In this document: piece after piece, positions 1 through 9,156 of the stretch
Layout of the letters: each line of letters begins with the position of its first letter
Numbering within the stretch: the stretch's first letter is position 1
NCBI RefSeq assembly: GCF_023336935.1
Contig: NZ_JAMBLR010000007.1
Span: 1 to 64,000 of the forward strand
DNA from: Phascolarctobacterium sp. ET69
Lineage (GTDB): Bacteria; Bacillota; Negativicutes; Acidaminococcales; Acidaminococcaceae
DNA length: 64,000 bases
Reading direction: 5' to 3'
Program-made: the position numbers and the translations under genes
Notes under the pieces: model-generated
What the model saw: the letters and a program-made list of their open reading frames with translations, nothing else
Database searches by the model: none
Told to the model about the DNA's origin: nothing

Positions 1-8
1 GGCAAAGC

Positions 9-45
9 ACCTGTACCGTTATGGTATGGGTGTTTTATTTTTTAT
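9..45 (+). terminator. Rho-independent terminator of the gene left of the window
   Basis: CACC-tg-TACC pairs with GGTA-tg-GGTG around a short loop and is followed by a T-rich tract. It probably ends a gene that lies outside the window. A second weaker hairpin (GCTCAT 85-90 with ATGAGC 99-104, then T-rich) follows. The rest of 1-253 is AT-rich and shows no coding potential. Confidence 0.55.
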
Positions 46-253
46 AACTTTTTTAATATTATTCTAATTTACATATCCTGTAGGGCTCATATATAAACAT
101 GAGCTTTATTTTTATTCATTTAATCTTTCTAAAGCGTTTTGCAGTATATTAAAATGCTATTTTGTTAGCATAAAACAACTGTAAATTTTGTTGCAAATAT
201 TGTGGCTAAAAAGTGAAGTTGACATAAATTTTTCGCAAATTTCCTTAATTCGC

Positions 254-282
254 TTGACTTACTACTTTTATCCATTTAATAT
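254..282 (+). promoter_or_regulatory. Sigma-70-type promoter of the MFS gene
   Basis: TTGACT at 254-259, a 17-nt spacer, then TAATAT at 277-282. It lies about 80 nt upstream of the MFS start codon. A TTGACA at 219-224 lacks a good -10 partner at the right distance. Confidence 0.6.
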
Positions 283-362
283 AAATACCAATAACCCTTG
301 TATACATATTAAATTAAAGGGTGCGGTAATTTTTATTTTATTGTAAAGGAGTTAAGGGAAAG

Positions 363-1619
363 ATGGAAAGAAAGACTATGACAAATTTTCGTTGGAAGGT
401 TGCCTGGCTTATTTTTGCAATCAGCTTTGTATCTTATATGGACAGAGTAAATTTGTCAGTTGCAACACCTGTAATTATGCAGGAATTTGGTTTTACTAAA
501 ATTGATATGGGTTTAATCCAGTCCTTCTTTTTTGCAGGGTATGCTTTATTTCAGGTTCCGGGCGGAATGATGGCTGAACGCTTTGGACATCGCTTAACCG
601 GTTCTCTGGCAGTTGTTTGGTGGTCTGTTTTTACAGCACTTACAGCCGTTGCAAGCGGTAAATTTTCCTTTGCAACCGTTCGTTTATTATTCGGCGTTGG
701 TGAAGCGCCTATTTATCCTGCTGCGGCTATTGCCGGTCACCGCTGGTTTAATAAAGGCGAAAAAGGCAAAGTAAGTTCTTTCATTTTAAATGGCTGCTTT
801 TTTGGCCCAGTTGTAGGGCCGGCCGTTACGGTAGCTTTAATGGCTGCTTTAGGTTGGAAAGCCGTATTTTGGCTGTTCGGTGTTATAGGTGTTCTGCTTG
901 GCGTATTGTGGTTTAAGTTTGTACCCGATAATCCTAAACAAAGCCCGTATGTTAATGAAGCTGAACTTGAACATATTAATGACGGACGCGAAAATACTGT
1001 TGAAGCAAAAGAAATTGCTCCATGGGGCAAATTATTAAAATCTTCTCAGTTTTGGTCCCTTGGTTTGCAGTTTATGATAACTGACTACATTATGTATGTA
1101 TTCTTGGCATGGCTGCCGCTTTATTTAATGGAAGTACACGGTTTTTCCCTTTCTAAAATGGGACTGTGGGCTGCTGCTCCGTGGCTTTCGCTGATGGCTG
1201 TGGTTTCCTGCTGCGGATATCTGTCCGATAAAGCTATTGCCGCCGGATTTTCTCAAAATCTTGTTAAAACTTCTACCGGTGCTGTAGGCATTTTGCTTTG
1301 TGCCTGCACTTTATTTATCGCAACAAGAACGGCAGACCCGATGATGAATGTTTTCTGGCTTTCGGTTGCGTTAGGTTCTTTGGGCTTAACAATGAGTGCT
1401 TCCTGGTCGAGCGTAATTTCTATGGGCGGCCGCTTTGCCGGTTCCGTTTCCGGCTGGATGAACTTTTGGGGTAATATAGGCGGTGTTTTGGCACCGAGCG
1501 TAACGGCATGGGTTGCAACTACTTATGGTTGGCAGGCAGCTTTGGCAGTAACCGCTGTTTCCGGCATTGCCGGTGCTGTATTGTGGCTTTTTGTTAAACC
1601 GGATAAAGCTATTGTATAA
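363..1619 (+). CDS. MFS transporter, anion:cation symporter (hexuronate/galactonate-like) family
   Basis: A 418-aa inner-membrane secondary transporter with about 12 predicted membrane segments. The N-terminal segment with YMDRVNLSVA and the following GYALFQVPGG are typical of the ACS branch of MFS (ExuT/GudP/DgoT-like), which takes up organic anions with protons. AAGGAG at 346-351 precedes ATG 363; an in-frame ATG at 378 is an alternative start. It stands alone behind its own promoter and ends in a terminator shared with the convergent LysR gene. The substrate is not readable from sequence; a sugar acid or dicarboxylate is the family-based guess. Confidence 0.85.
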   Translation: MERKTMTNFRWKVAWLIFAISFVSYMDRVNLSVATPVIMQEFGFTKIDMGLIQSFFFAGYALFQVPGGMMAERFGHRLTGSLAVVWWSVFTALTAVASGKFSFATVRLLFGVGEAPIYPAAAIAGHRWFNKGEKGKVSSFILNGCFFGPVVGPAVTVALMAALGWKAVFWLFGVIGVLLGVLWFKFVPDNPKQSPYVNEAELEHINDGRENTVEAKEIAPWGKLLKSSQFWSLGLQFMITDYIMYVFLAWLPLYLMEVHGFSLSKMGLWAAAPWLSLMAVVSCCGYLSDKAIAAGFSQNLVKTSTGAVGILLCACTLFIATRTADPMMNVFWLSVALGSLGLTMSASWSSVISMGGRFAGSVSGWMNFWGNIGGVLAPSVTAWVATTYGWQAALAVTAVSGIAGAVLWLFVKPDKAIV

Positions 1620-1630
1620 TTTAAAACTGA

Positions 1631-1674
1631 TAAAAGAGGATAACAGTCTGTTACAGGCTGCTATCCTCTTTTTT
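1631..1674. terminator. Bidirectional terminator between MFS and LysR genes
   Basis: The arms AAAAGAGGATA(a)CAG and CTG(c)TATCCTCTTTT form a long hairpin with A-tract on one side and T-tract on the other. It can therefore terminate both convergent genes. Confidence 0.8.
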
Positions 1675-2557
1675 ATGCATTTATTTCTTTTTTCAGGTAT
1701 TCCAGAAATTTTTGAGAGGCTTTGGAAAAAATCTGGTATTTTTTCCAGGCAATGCTTAAATTTACTTTTAAATCCGGTTTTAACGGAAGGAAGCACAGGC
1801 CGCTTCCTTCGCCGGTGTTAACAAGTTTATCTAACGATAATACATACCCAAAACCTTCTTCTGCCATAATAGCGGCGTTAAAAACAAGGTTATAGGTACA
1901 GGCAATATCAAAATGTATATTATGCTGCTGCCCCCATGATGTAAATTCCTGGTTAACTGCCTGGCGCGATACAATCAGCGGCAAACCTGCCAAATCGGAG
2001 GGCGTAATATAATCTTTTGCCGCCAGCGGTGCGTTTTTAGGCATAATAACACCCCAGGTATCATAAGCCGGAAGTTTTAAATAATCGTATTTATCAATAT
2101 CGCCTGCGGTAATAAAAATGCCGAAATCAAGCAAGCCTTTTTCCATGCGCTCGGAAACATCTTCGGCATTGCCGCTGTATAAATGGAAACGGATATCGGG
2201 GTAATCTTCCTTTAAGCGCACTGCCGTTCTCGCTATTATCCGCATGGCGTCGCTTTCCCCGCAGCCAATGTAAACATCGCCGCTGATGTCCTGCCCTTCC
2301 GCTAAAAATTCGGCTTCGGTTTTATCGGCAAGCGCTATAATTTCTTCAGCGCGTTTGCGCAGCCTCATACCGTCTTCCGTTAAAGCAATTTTGCGGTTGC
2401 GCTTACCGCGGATTAAAAGCTGTTTGCCAAGTTCTTCTTCTAAATCCATTAGCTGGCGCGATAAGGTTGGCTGGGTAATATGCAGAAAGTCTGCCGCATC
2501 GGAAATGCGTTCTTCGCGGGCGACGGCAAGGAAATAGCGCAGAACCCTTAATTCCAT
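1673..2557 (-). CDS. LysR-family transcriptional regulator
   Basis: A 294-aa LysR-type regulator. Residues 1-60 are the winged helix-turn-helix (MELRVLRYFLAVAREERISD, then the recognition helix ITQPTLSRQLMDLEEELG), followed by a periplasmic-binding-protein-like effector domain. It is transcribed away from the 2689-4799 redox operon. The intergenic region carries the palindrome TGAATC-tc-GATTCA (2613-2626) just upstream of that operon's promoter, so divergent control of the operon and of itself is likely. The effector is unknown. It is convergent with the MFS gene, which makes direct control of that gene less obvious. Confidence 0.9.
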   Translation of the reverse strand: MELRVLRYFLAVAREERISDAADFLHITQPTLSRQLMDLEEELGKQLLIRGKRNRKIALTEDGMRLRKRAEEIIALADKTEAEFLAEGQDISGDVYIGCGESDAMRIIARTAVRLKEDYPDIRFHLYSGNAEDVSERMEKGLLDFGIFITAGDIDKYDYLKLPAYDTWGVIMPKNAPLAAKDYITPSDLAGLPLIVSRQAVNQEFTSWGQQHNIHFDIACTYNLVFNAAIMAEEGFGYVLSLDKLVNTGEGSGLCFLPLKPDLKVNLSIAWKKYQIFSKASQKFLEYLKKEINA

Positions 2558-2612
2558 TTAAAACACCTCCCATTATAAAAATTATAAGTTGATATTATAT
2601 GCCCGTCAAGCA

Positions 2613-2665
2613 TGAATCTCGATTCAATATAGGTATTTGATAGCGAATTGCAGAAAGATTATACT
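2613..2665 (+). promoter_or_regulatory. Promoter and putative LysR operator of the redox operon
   Basis: TTGATA at 2637-2642, a 17-nt spacer and TATACT at 2660-2665 make a good sigma-70 promoter. The perfect inverted repeat TGAATC-tc-GATTCA at 2613-2626 sits 10 bp upstream of the -35, which is where an activating LysR dimer would bind. Operator identity is inferred from position only. Confidence 0.6.
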
Positions 2666-2688
2666 TATAAACAAAGGAGGCGGGTGCT

Positions 2689-2925
2689 TTGAAAAAAGAC
2701 GAAAGAGTTATTTTGGAAAGCATTTTAAAAGACTGCGGCTGTGCCAAAGAAATTATAGCTTCCTGCCTGCAAATTAAGGAAAAATATGGCGAACAGGAAA
2801 TTTTGCCTGTTTTGCAGCAAGAACGTTACCGCCTTTTGCAAAAAATTCATGGAGAACAACAAAAACTTGATATTTTGGATTATGTAATTTTTAAACTGAA
2901 ACAGGGTGGACTTAAAGATGTCTAA
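2689..2925 (+). CDS. Small hypothetical protein, first gene of redox operon
   Basis: A 78-aa, highly charged, probably helical protein with two close cysteines (CGC at residues 16-18) and a third at residue 26. It starts at TTG 2689, supported by AGGAGG at 2675-2680. Its stop overlaps the next start (ATG 2918 versus stop 2923-2925), so the two are translationally coupled. I do not recognise the family. Coupling to an FMN reductase suggests an accessory or regulatory role, but nothing in the sequence proves it. Confidence 0.7.
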   Translation: MKKDERVILESILKDCGCAKEIIASCLQIKEKYGEQEILPVLQQERYRLLQKIHGEQQKLDILDYVIFKLKQGGLKDV

Positions 2926-3457
2926 AAATATTTTGGTAATTTCGGCAAGTTTAAGAAACGGCAGCAATTCTGATATGCTGGCGGATGAATTTATGCGCGG
3001 AGCGTTGGAAAGCGGCAATAAAGCAGAAAAAATTACCTTGCGCGGCAAATGCATTAATTTTTGCAAAGGCTGCCTTGCCTGCCAGAAAACAGGCAAATGC
3101 GTTATTAACGATGATATGGCAGAAATTTTGCCCAAAATGCAGCAGGCAGATGTTATCTGTTTTGCTTCACCTGTGTATTTTTATGATATGTGCGGGCAGC
3201 TTAAAACATTTTTAGACCGTACCAATCCGCTTTTTCCGGCAGAATATAATTTTACGGATATTTACTTTTTAATTACTGCTGCCGATACTGAACAATCTGC
3301 TTCCGAAGGGCCGCTTAAAGGTATGCAGGGATGGATTGACTGCTTTGAAAATGCAGGCTTAAAAGGAGTAGTTTGCGGGCTTGGCGCGGAAAAACCGGGC
3401 GATGTAAAAAGTATGCCAGCCATGAATGAAGCGTACATGCTTGGTAAACAGGCTTAA
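2918..3457 (+). CDS. NADPH-dependent FMN reductase / iron-sulfur flavoprotein-like
   Basis: A 179-aa cytoplasmic flavodoxin-fold oxidoreductase. It opens with the FMN phosphate-binding pattern ISASLRNGSNSDMLA. A cysteine cluster follows (CINFCKGCLACQKTGKC), as in ISF-type flavoproteins, and then ASPVYFYDMCGQLKTFLDR, the usual flavin-contact region. ATG 2918 is preferred over the upstream in-frame GTG 2906 because AGGGTGGA lies 7 nt before it. Likely role: NAD(P)H-driven electron transfer or quinone/oxidant reduction. It belongs to the LysR-linked operon. Confidence 0.85.
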   Translation: MSKNILVISASLRNGSNSDMLADEFMRGALESGNKAEKITLRGKCINFCKGCLACQKTGKCVINDDMAEILPKMQQADVICFASPVYFYDMCGQLKTFLDRTNPLFPAEYNFTDIYFLITAADTEQSASEGPLKGMQGWIDCFENAGLKGVVCGLGAEKPGDVKSMPAMNEAYMLGKQA

Positions 3458-3467
3458 GGCAAATAAA

Positions 3468-3941
3468 ATGAAGAAAATAATTTTACTTTTAGTTTTGCTG
3501 GCTTTTGTTATTACAGGGTGTGCGTTTAATGCATCAGCAGGCAATAGCCCGGCTGATTGTTCGGCGGCACATGCCGCTGCCGGAGGGGAAGAAATGAAAC
3601 CGTTAAAAATAACGATTAATGGGCAAAAATTTACGGCAGAATTATATGATAATGAGGCTGCACAAAAATTTATGCAGCTGCTGCCGTTAAGTTTAACCAT
3701 GAAAGAGTTAAACAGTAATGAAAAGTATTGCTATCTTGACACGGCTTTGCCAACAAATGCACAAAAGCCGGGAAAAATTAATGCCGGGGATATTATGCTT
3801 TTCGGCAATGACTGCCTGGTTGTGTTTTATAAAAGCTTTAATACCAGTTATAGTTATACCAGAATTGGCAGAATAGAAAATACGGAACATCTGGCGAAAG
3901 CCGCAGGCAGCAGCAGTGCAAAAATTGAATTTAGTTTATAG
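3468..3941 (+). CDS. Cyclophilin-like fold lipoprotein
   Basis: A 157-aa predicted lipoprotein. It has the signal MKKIILLLVLLAFVITGC with the lipobox Cys at residue 18, then a low-complexity linker, then a domain of about 110 residues (ITINGQKFTAELYDN ... YCYLDT ... INAGDIMLFGNDCLVVFYK). That domain resembles the bacterial cyclophilin-like family often found beside flavin reductases. An upstream in-frame start at 3426 is rejected because it would bury the signal peptide. The protein is probably anchored in the envelope. Its biochemical function is unknown; this family lacks proven isomerase activity. Confidence 0.75.
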   Translation: MKKIILLLVLLAFVITGCAFNASAGNSPADCSAAHAAAGGEEMKPLKITINGQKFTAELYDNEAAQKFMQLLPLSLTMKELNSNEKYCYLDTALPTNAQKPGKINAGDIMLFGNDCLVVFYKSFNTSYSYTRIGRIENTEHLAKAAGSSSAKIEFSL

Positions 3942-3953
3942 CAGGGGGTAAAA

Positions 3954-4799
3954 ATGAATATTATTCAAAACCGCACAATGGATGAAGAACGTGCGTTATA
4001 TGGCTTACATAATGCAGACGTAGTGAACTGCGAATTTTCCGGACCGCTTGATGGGGAATCTGCATTGAAAGAATGCGGTAATATTAACATAAAAAACTGC
4101 CGGTTTTTGCTGCGCTATCCTTTATGGCACTTAAACGGCGGCAGTATGGAAAATTCGTTAATGACGGAAACCTGCCGTGCTGCAATGTGGTATGACAAAA
4201 ATTTTGTTATTGAAAGCACGGAAATAAACGGCATTAAAGCCGTACGCGAATGTGATGATGTAACGATAAAAGACTGTAAAATAAATTCTGAAGAGTTCGG
4301 CTGGTTCTGCCGCAGAATGAAGATTGAAAACTGCGGACTTGTTTCCGTTTATCCGTTTTTGCAATGCCGCAATCTGGAAATTATCGGACTGAAGATGCAG
4401 GGCAAATATTCTTTTCAGTATGCAGAAAACGTAACTATAAAAAATTCCGTACTCGATACTAAAGACGCCTTCTGGCACAGCAAAAACGTAACCGTTACCG
4501 ACAGCATTATTAAAGGCGAATACCTTGCCTGGTATTCAGAGAATCTGCATCTTATACGCTGCAAAATAATTGGCACACAGCCTTTATGCTATGCCAAAGG
4601 GCTGGTTATGGAAGATTGTGAAATGCAGGATTGTGATTTGGCTTTTGAATACAGTGACGTAAAAGCCAGCATTAAAGGAACGGTGGAAAGCGTAAAAAAT
4701 CCGCTCAGCGGGTATATACATGCCGGACGGATTGGCAAAATTATTATTGACGAGCATTGTGCTAAAAATGCCGGATGTGAGATAAAAACATTAAAATAA
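3954..4799 (+). CDS. DUF3737-like right-handed beta-helix protein
   Basis: A 281-aa protein made of short repeating units such as NVTIKNSVLDTKDAFWHSKNV and NLEIIGLKMQG. This is the periodicity of a parallel beta-helix and matches my recollection of DUF3737. There is no signal peptide. It ends the operon with the FMN reductase and the cyclophilin-like lipoprotein, a neighbourhood common in anaerobic Firmicutes. Function is unknown; the fold suggests a binding or scaffold protein more than an enzyme. A strong bidirectional hairpin follows. Confidence 0.75.
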   Translation: MNIIQNRTMDEERALYGLHNADVVNCEFSGPLDGESALKECGNINIKNCRFLLRYPLWHLNGGSMENSLMTETCRAAMWYDKNFVIESTEINGIKAVRECDDVTIKDCKINSEEFGWFCRRMKIENCGLVSVYPFLQCRNLEIIGLKMQGKYSFQYAENVTIKNSVLDTKDAFWHSKNVTVTDSIIKGEYLAWYSENLHLIRCKIIGTQPLCYAKGLVMEDCEMQDCDLAFEYSDVKASIKGTVESVKNPLSGYIHAGRIGKIIIDEHCAKNAGCEIKTLK

Positions 4800-4815
4800 A
4801 AATATTAAAAAATAA

Positions 4816-4865
4816 AAACAGGGTTTGCTGCAAACGTAAAATAATGCAGTGAACCCTGTTTTTTA
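4816..4865. terminator. Terminator between DUF3737 gene and Fe-S protein gene
   Basis: AACAGGGTTTGCTGCA pairs with TGCAGTGAACCCTGTT and is followed by T residues. The A-rich flank on the left lets it work for both convergent genes. Confidence 0.75.
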
Positions 4866-5957
4866 TTATACCGGCGGCAGAATTTCTGCTTCTAGTTCTT
4901 TTAAGGTTTTCTTTTCAAGATTATCAAAAAAATACTGCCGTTTGGGATGCAGCCCTAATGATTTGCTGACAGCAAGATTATACTGCGCGCCTTTTTCAAA
5001 ATCTGTTGAAATATAAGTTGTTTTGTCTTTTATACTATCGAAAAGATGCTGCCCATTGGTTGTATTAATAAGCACCAGCGTAATGCCTTTGTCATCATCA
5101 AATTCCGGAAATTGTTTGTCAACGCCCCAATAATCGGCAATGGTTATATCTGCAAGGCTGCGTTTATTGTTAAATGCGCAGTCGGCGCAGCTTGGGCGGA
5201 TGCTGACGTTGTTTAAAAACAGGCGCATATATGTTTCGCGGCGTTTGGATGAACCCATACAGTGATTTTCCGTTAAAAATAAAGTTTTGCCCCGTTTCCA
5301 GCCATCGGCTTTATCGCGGAATTTAACCTGCGTTACGGCTTCGCCGGTATCTGCGGCAATTTCTGTCAGGTATTTGTTATACACTTTGGCGCTTGGTACG
5401 CCATGGCACACAACGTCAACCGTCAGTAAATTTGTGTAATCTTTCAGTAAAAATCCTTTCAGTCCGGCAATCTGGCAGGGCGTGCCGCTGAACAGAACTT
5501 TTTTGCCGCCGGCAAGTAATGTGCGTACCTGCTTAAAAATACCGTTCATATTGCTTTGCACATATTTGGAGCCGCGCAGTTTGAAAAGTTCGCCGGTATT
5601 TGTAATGCTGGTATGGCAAACCTGAAAAGCATCGTCGAGCTCTGCCCCGAAAACCGTACCGCCGCTTTGTAAGACAGCGTTGGCAAACAGCGTAAACATG
5701 CCGCCGCTGGAACTGGTGTAACGTATGCCGTCATCACAATTTTTGGCTCCGTAAACATTTAAAATTGTATGCTGGGCCGGTTTATGCAGCAAAGGGCAAA
5801 CCTTTTCACACAAACCGCAGTTAATGCAAAGGTTTTCATTTATTTCAGGGTAATAAAAACCTTCGCTGTCTGCTGTCATGGCAATGCAGCCTTTAGGGCA
5901 GATAGATGCGCACGCTGTACAGCCACAGCAATCGTGTTTGGAAATTAGTTTGAGCAT
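4866..5957 (-). CDS. F420H2-dehydrogenase/hydrogenase beta-like Fe-S protein
   Basis: A 363-aa protein with two N-terminal [4Fe-4S] ferredoxin motifs (C10-C13-C16-C20P and C44-C47-C50-C54P). The FrhB/FpoF-type N- and C-terminal domains follow (SSGGMFT, RGSKYVQS, FSGTPCQIAGL, CHGVPS, ADCAF). Such proteins move electrons between ferredoxin and flavin partners; stand-alone copies also sit beside polysaccharide pyruvyl-transferases, but no such gene is here. It is monocistronic or shares a transcript with the upstream membrane-protein gene (51-nt gap). Substrate unknown. Confidence 0.8.
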   Translation of the reverse strand: MLKLISKHDCCGCTACASICPKGCIAMTADSEGFYYPEINENLCINCGLCEKVCPLLHKPAQHTILNVYGAKNCDDGIRYTSSSGGMFTLFANAVLQSGGTVFGAELDDAFQVCHTSITNTGELFKLRGSKYVQSNMNGIFKQVRTLLAGGKKVLFSGTPCQIAGLKGFLLKDYTNLLTVDVVCHGVPSAKVYNKYLTEIAADTGEAVTQVKFRDKADGWKRGKTLFLTENHCMGSSKRRETYMRLFLNNVSIRPSCADCAFNNKRSLADITIADYWGVDKQFPEFDDDKGITLVLINTTNGQHLFDSIKDKTTYISTDFEKGAQYNLAVSKSLGLHPKRQYFFDNLEKKTLKELEAEILPPV

Positions 5958-6008
5958 GTAAACACCTTCTTTTTATTAAAATTTTATATAGGAAAAAAGG
6001 TCATTTTA

Positions 6009-6461
6009 TTATTTGTCGGAAAAAATGTAATATCTTATGGCGGATATAGTAAGCAGCCAAAAATTAAGAAAAATATATATCGAAAGAAAAACCCAAAGAA
6101 AAGAGCCTACTTTTATTACAGCTAATTCGTTGCTTTGGGCAAATACCGAAAAATCAAAGTAATAGCTTTGGATAATAAACGAAATGCCCCATTGTACGGC
6201 ATAAGCGGCCATCTTTTTGATGGCAGGATTTTTCTTCAGTTTGGAGCTTATCAGCCTGCCGGTTGCGTAAAGCAGCAGGCTATAGGCTGCTATGGCGGCA
6301 AGAATCAGCAGAGAGTATAGGCTGCCGTACATCAGGCCGTATGTTTTGGTTAACTCCAGGGCAGTAAGGCAGAAATGAAAAAGTAAAATTAAGCCGGCCA
6401 TTATGTAGACAAATGGATAAAAGAAGTAGTAAAACGGGCTTTTTATTTTGTCTTTCTGCAT
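6009..6461 (-). CDS. Hypothetical multi-pass membrane protein
   Basis: A 150-aa protein with four likely membrane helices (about residues 13-35, 43-66, 83-105 and 120-145) and a basic N-terminus. I do not recognise the family. It lies 17 nt downstream of the LysR gene on the same strand and is likely co-transcribed with it. It could be a partner of the adjacent Fe-S protein or an unrelated integral membrane protein. Confidence 0.6.
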   Translation of the reverse strand: MQKDKIKSPFYYFFYPFVYIMAGLILLFHFCLTALELTKTYGLMYGSLYSLLILAAIAAYSLLLYATGRLISSKLKKNPAIKKMAAYAVQWGISFIIQSYYFDFSVFAQSNELAVIKVGSFLWVFLSIYIFLNFWLLTISAIRYYIFSDK

Positions 6462-6478
6462 GGCAAATGCTCCTTATG

Positions 6479-7360
6479 TCAAAAATTCTCTAAAAAGAAA
6501 TTAACAAAAGTTTTGGCAACGGTTGAAAGAGGCCTGCCTTTAACAACAGAGAGTGTCTTTTCAACAAATAAACGCTCGTCCTCAATTTGTTTCGGCACCA
6601 GGCAGGGGTCAAACAATTCATATTTTTCGGCGGGGACTATGGCGACGCCGATATTTTGAGTTGCCCAGGCAATGGTAGAAAGTTTGGTTGTATTAATGCT
6701 TAATACCTGCGGCAAAAGGCGCGAATCGCTGCAGGTGTTTAAAAACAGCGTGCTGCACCCGCGCGACAGGCATAACGGCACATCTTCCAAATCGTCAAGC
6801 AGAATATGCGGCTTATTGCCGTTAAGGTATGGGCTGTCCTTATGAAAAAGTGCAATTAAACGGTCACGCTTGCGGTAAATGGTTTCAAAACGGTTAATCT
6901 GCAAAAGCGGTGCGTTGGCAATGCCTATTTCTGTTTTGCCGTCCAAAAGCTGCTGCGTTTGTTCGTCAATAGGCACTTCGTACAACTCGTAATTTATTTG
7001 CGGGTACTGGCGTGAAAAACGGCTTAAATAATTTTTAATGAAGGAAATTGACATTGACGGCGACAGGCTGAGGCGCAGTGTGCCCGAAAAACCGCCAGCG
7101 CAGTCGGCAATTTCTTTAATAATATTATCTTCTGTGGAGCAGATATATTTTGCCTTGTTGTATAAAATGCAGCCTGCTTCGGTAAGTTCAACCGTATGGC
7201 CTCCGCGCTTTAAATTAAGCAGCGGTGTGCCGAATTTTTTTTGCAGTGTTTTAAGCTGGTTGCTTAATGCAGGCTGGGCCACTGCAACACGTTTTGCTGC
7301 GGCGGATATGCTGCCGGCTTCTACTATGGCGATAAAGTTGCGGTAATATTCTATATTCAT
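6479..7360 (-). CDS. LysR-family regulator, likely controller of the CoA-transferase/mutase/PrpD operon
   Basis: A 293-aa LysR-type regulator. Its N-terminal HTH (MNIEYYRNFIAIVEAGSISA; AVAQPALSNQLKTLQKKFG) is followed by a substrate-binding-like domain. It is divergent from the operon that starts at 7643, and the 282-bp gap holds a 14-bp perfect palindrome (7485-7498). By family precedent it would activate the divergent operon when bound to a pathway intermediate, probably a carboxylate or its CoA ester. The ligand cannot be read from the sequence. Confidence 0.9.
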   Translation of the reverse strand: MNIEYYRNFIAIVEAGSISAAAKRVAVAQPALSNQLKTLQKKFGTPLLNLKRGGHTVELTEAGCILYNKAKYICSTEDNIIKEIADCAGGFSGTLRLSLSPSMSISFIKNYLSRFSRQYPQINYELYEVPIDEQTQQLLDGKTEIGIANAPLLQINRFETIYRKRDRLIALFHKDSPYLNGNKPHILLDDLEDVPLCLSRGCSTLFLNTCSDSRLLPQVLSINTTKLSTIAWATQNIGVAIVPAEKYELFDPCLVPKQIEDERLFVEKTLSVVKGRPLSTVAKTFVNFFLENF

Positions 7361-7642
7361 AAAAACTCCTTTAAATTTTGTCTGTTTAGATTATACTACA
7401 AATCTAAAAATATATAAAGATATGATAAAATCAGCTAAGTTATATAATAAAATTTTATATGTTTGCGATAGTTTAGTGGCTTTCGGCTTTTAAAAGCCTT
7501 TTATTAAAGTGTTTTTTATTAAAAGCCAGGAAAACATATAAATAAAAATTATATTTATTGCAATAAAACGGTATTTTACATTATATGCTTTTACGCTTAC
7601 ACTATAATTAAGGTATAAGTTGTTACGAAAGAAGGGGGTAAA
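7361..7642. promoter_or_regulatory. Divergent regulatory region between LysR and CoA-transferase genes
   Basis: An AT-rich 282-bp gap with no coding potential. It holds the perfect palindrome GGCTTTTAAAAGCC (7485-7498), two near-copies of TTTTATTAAA just after it, and TATAAT within CACTATAATTAAGG near 7602-7607. The latter has no convincing -35, as expected for an activator-dependent promoter. SD AAGGGGG precedes ATG 7643. Confidence 0.45.
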
Positions 7643-9145
7643 ATGTTAGGTACAGACAGGCTGCGCAGCACAGCATTGTTTGAAAAAATTACAACGCCGG
7701 AACAGGCAGCTGCGCTTATTGAAGATGGCATGAATGTCGGTGTCGGCGGTTTTACGCCATCGGGTTATCCTAAAAAAACAACAATGGCGCTGGCAAAAGC
7801 CATAAAAAACGGCAAAAAATGCCGCATTAATATCTGGAGCGGCGCTTCGGTAGGCCCGGAAATTGAAGAAGAACTTGCTGCTGTGGGCGGCGTTAAAAGT
7901 AGAATGCCCTACTATGCGGCTTCCAATAAATCTATGCGGGCAGGTATTAACGGCGGACAGATTGATTATGTAGATTTACATTTAAGCCATTTTGCCCAGC
8001 AGGTAGATTACGGCTTTTTCGGTAATGTTGATGTGGCAATTGTTGAAGCAGCCGCTGTAAACGCCGACGGAAGCATTGTGCTCGGCCCGGGCGTTGGCAA
8101 CATACCCATGTTTGTAAAGCATGCCAAAAAAGTAATCGTTGAAGTTAACACAACAATTCCTTTAAGCATGGAAGGCATGCACGATATTTATATTTGCGCC
8201 AAACCGCCGCACAGAACGGAAATACCGATTTACCATGTCGGTGACAGAATCGGCTCACCGTATTTGGAATGCGGCCTTGATAAAATTGCCTGCATTGTTG
8301 AATCGGATATTGTTGACCATGTACGCAATTTGAATCCGCCTGATGAAAACAGTATAAAAATAGCAGGCTTTCTGGTTGAATTTTTGGAACACGAACAAAA
8401 ATACGGGCGTCTGCCGCAGGAGATGCTGCCCATACAGTCCGGCGTAGGCAGTATTGCCAATGCTGTTTTAATGGGGCTGTCCCAGTCAAAATACGAAAAT
8501 TTGAAAATGTATTCCGAAATTTTGCAGGACGCGGTATTCAGCCTTATCAAAATAGGCAAGGTATCACAGGCATCAGGCTGCGCTTTTACGCCGTCGCCTA
8601 ATGTATGGCAGATGTATAAGGAAAATCCTGATTTATATCGTAAAAGCATAGTGCTGCGCCCTCTTGATATAAGCAATAACCCGGAAATTATCCGCCGTTT
8701 GGGCGTTATTTCCATTAATACTCCGCTTGAATTTGATATTTACGGGCAGGCAAATTCCACACATGTTATGGGTGCCAGTATGATGAACGGCATCGGCGGC
8801 AGCGGCGATTACATGCGCAACGGTTATTTAACCATTTTCTGTACACCGTCAACGGCCAAAAAAGGCAGTATTTCTAGCGTTGTGCCAATGGTAACGCATG
8901 CCGACCATACCGAGCATGACACCATGGTGTTTATTACCGAACAGGGCATTGCCGATATCCGCGGCCTGCCGCCTGTTAAACGCGCCAAACTGATTATTGA
9001 AAAATGTGCCCATCCCGATTATCGGGCGCAGCTTTTGGAATATTTGCAGCAGGCGCAAAGAAAAAACGCCCATATGCCTGTGGATTTAACGCATGCGTTT
9101 GATATGCAGGCTCATTACGAAAAATACGGAACAATGAAAATATAA
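7643..9145 (+). CDS. Acetyl-CoA hydrolase/transferase-family CoA-transferase (succinate CoA-transferase type)
   Basis: A 500-aa class I CoA-transferase of the Cat1/ScpC/AarC group, which moves CoA between succinyl-CoA, acetyl-CoA or propionyl-CoA and a free acid. Visible motifs are [12 protein letters not shown] near the N-terminus, GVGSIANAV (267-275), the catalytic-type Glu292 in SEILQDAVF, and [15 protein letters not shown] plus [15 protein letters not shown] near the C-terminus. Length fits the family. It is the first gene of a three-gene operon with a mutase-like protein 11 nt downstream. It may activate the acid used by that mutase, or close a succinate-to-propionate cycle. Which acids it prefers is unknown. 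Confidence 0.88.
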   Translation: MLGTDRLRSTALFEKITTPEQAAALIEDGMNVGVGGFTPSGYPKKTTMALAKAIKNGKKCRINIWSGASVGPEIEEELAAVGGVKSRMPYYAASNKSMRAGINGGQIDYVDLHLSHFAQQVDYGFFGNVDVAIVEAAAVNADGSIVLGPGVGNIPMFVKHAKKVIVEVNTTIPLSMEGMHDIYICAKPPHRTEIPIYHVGDRIGSPYLECGLDKIACIVESDIVDHVRNLNPPDENSIKIAGFLVEFLEHEQKYGRLPQEMLPIQSGVGSIANAVLMGLSQSKYENLKMYSEILQDAVFSLIKIGKVSQASGCAFTPSPNVWQMYKENPDLYRKSIVLRPLDISNNPEIIRRLGVISINTPLEFDIYGQANSTHVMGASMMNGIGGSGDYMRNGYLTIFCTPSTAKKGSISSVVPMVTHADHTEHDTMVFITEQGIADIRGLPPVKRAKLIIEKCAHPDYRAQLLEYLQQAQRKNAHMPVDLTHAFDMQAHYEKYGTMKI

Positions 9146-9156
9146 GGAGGATTACC

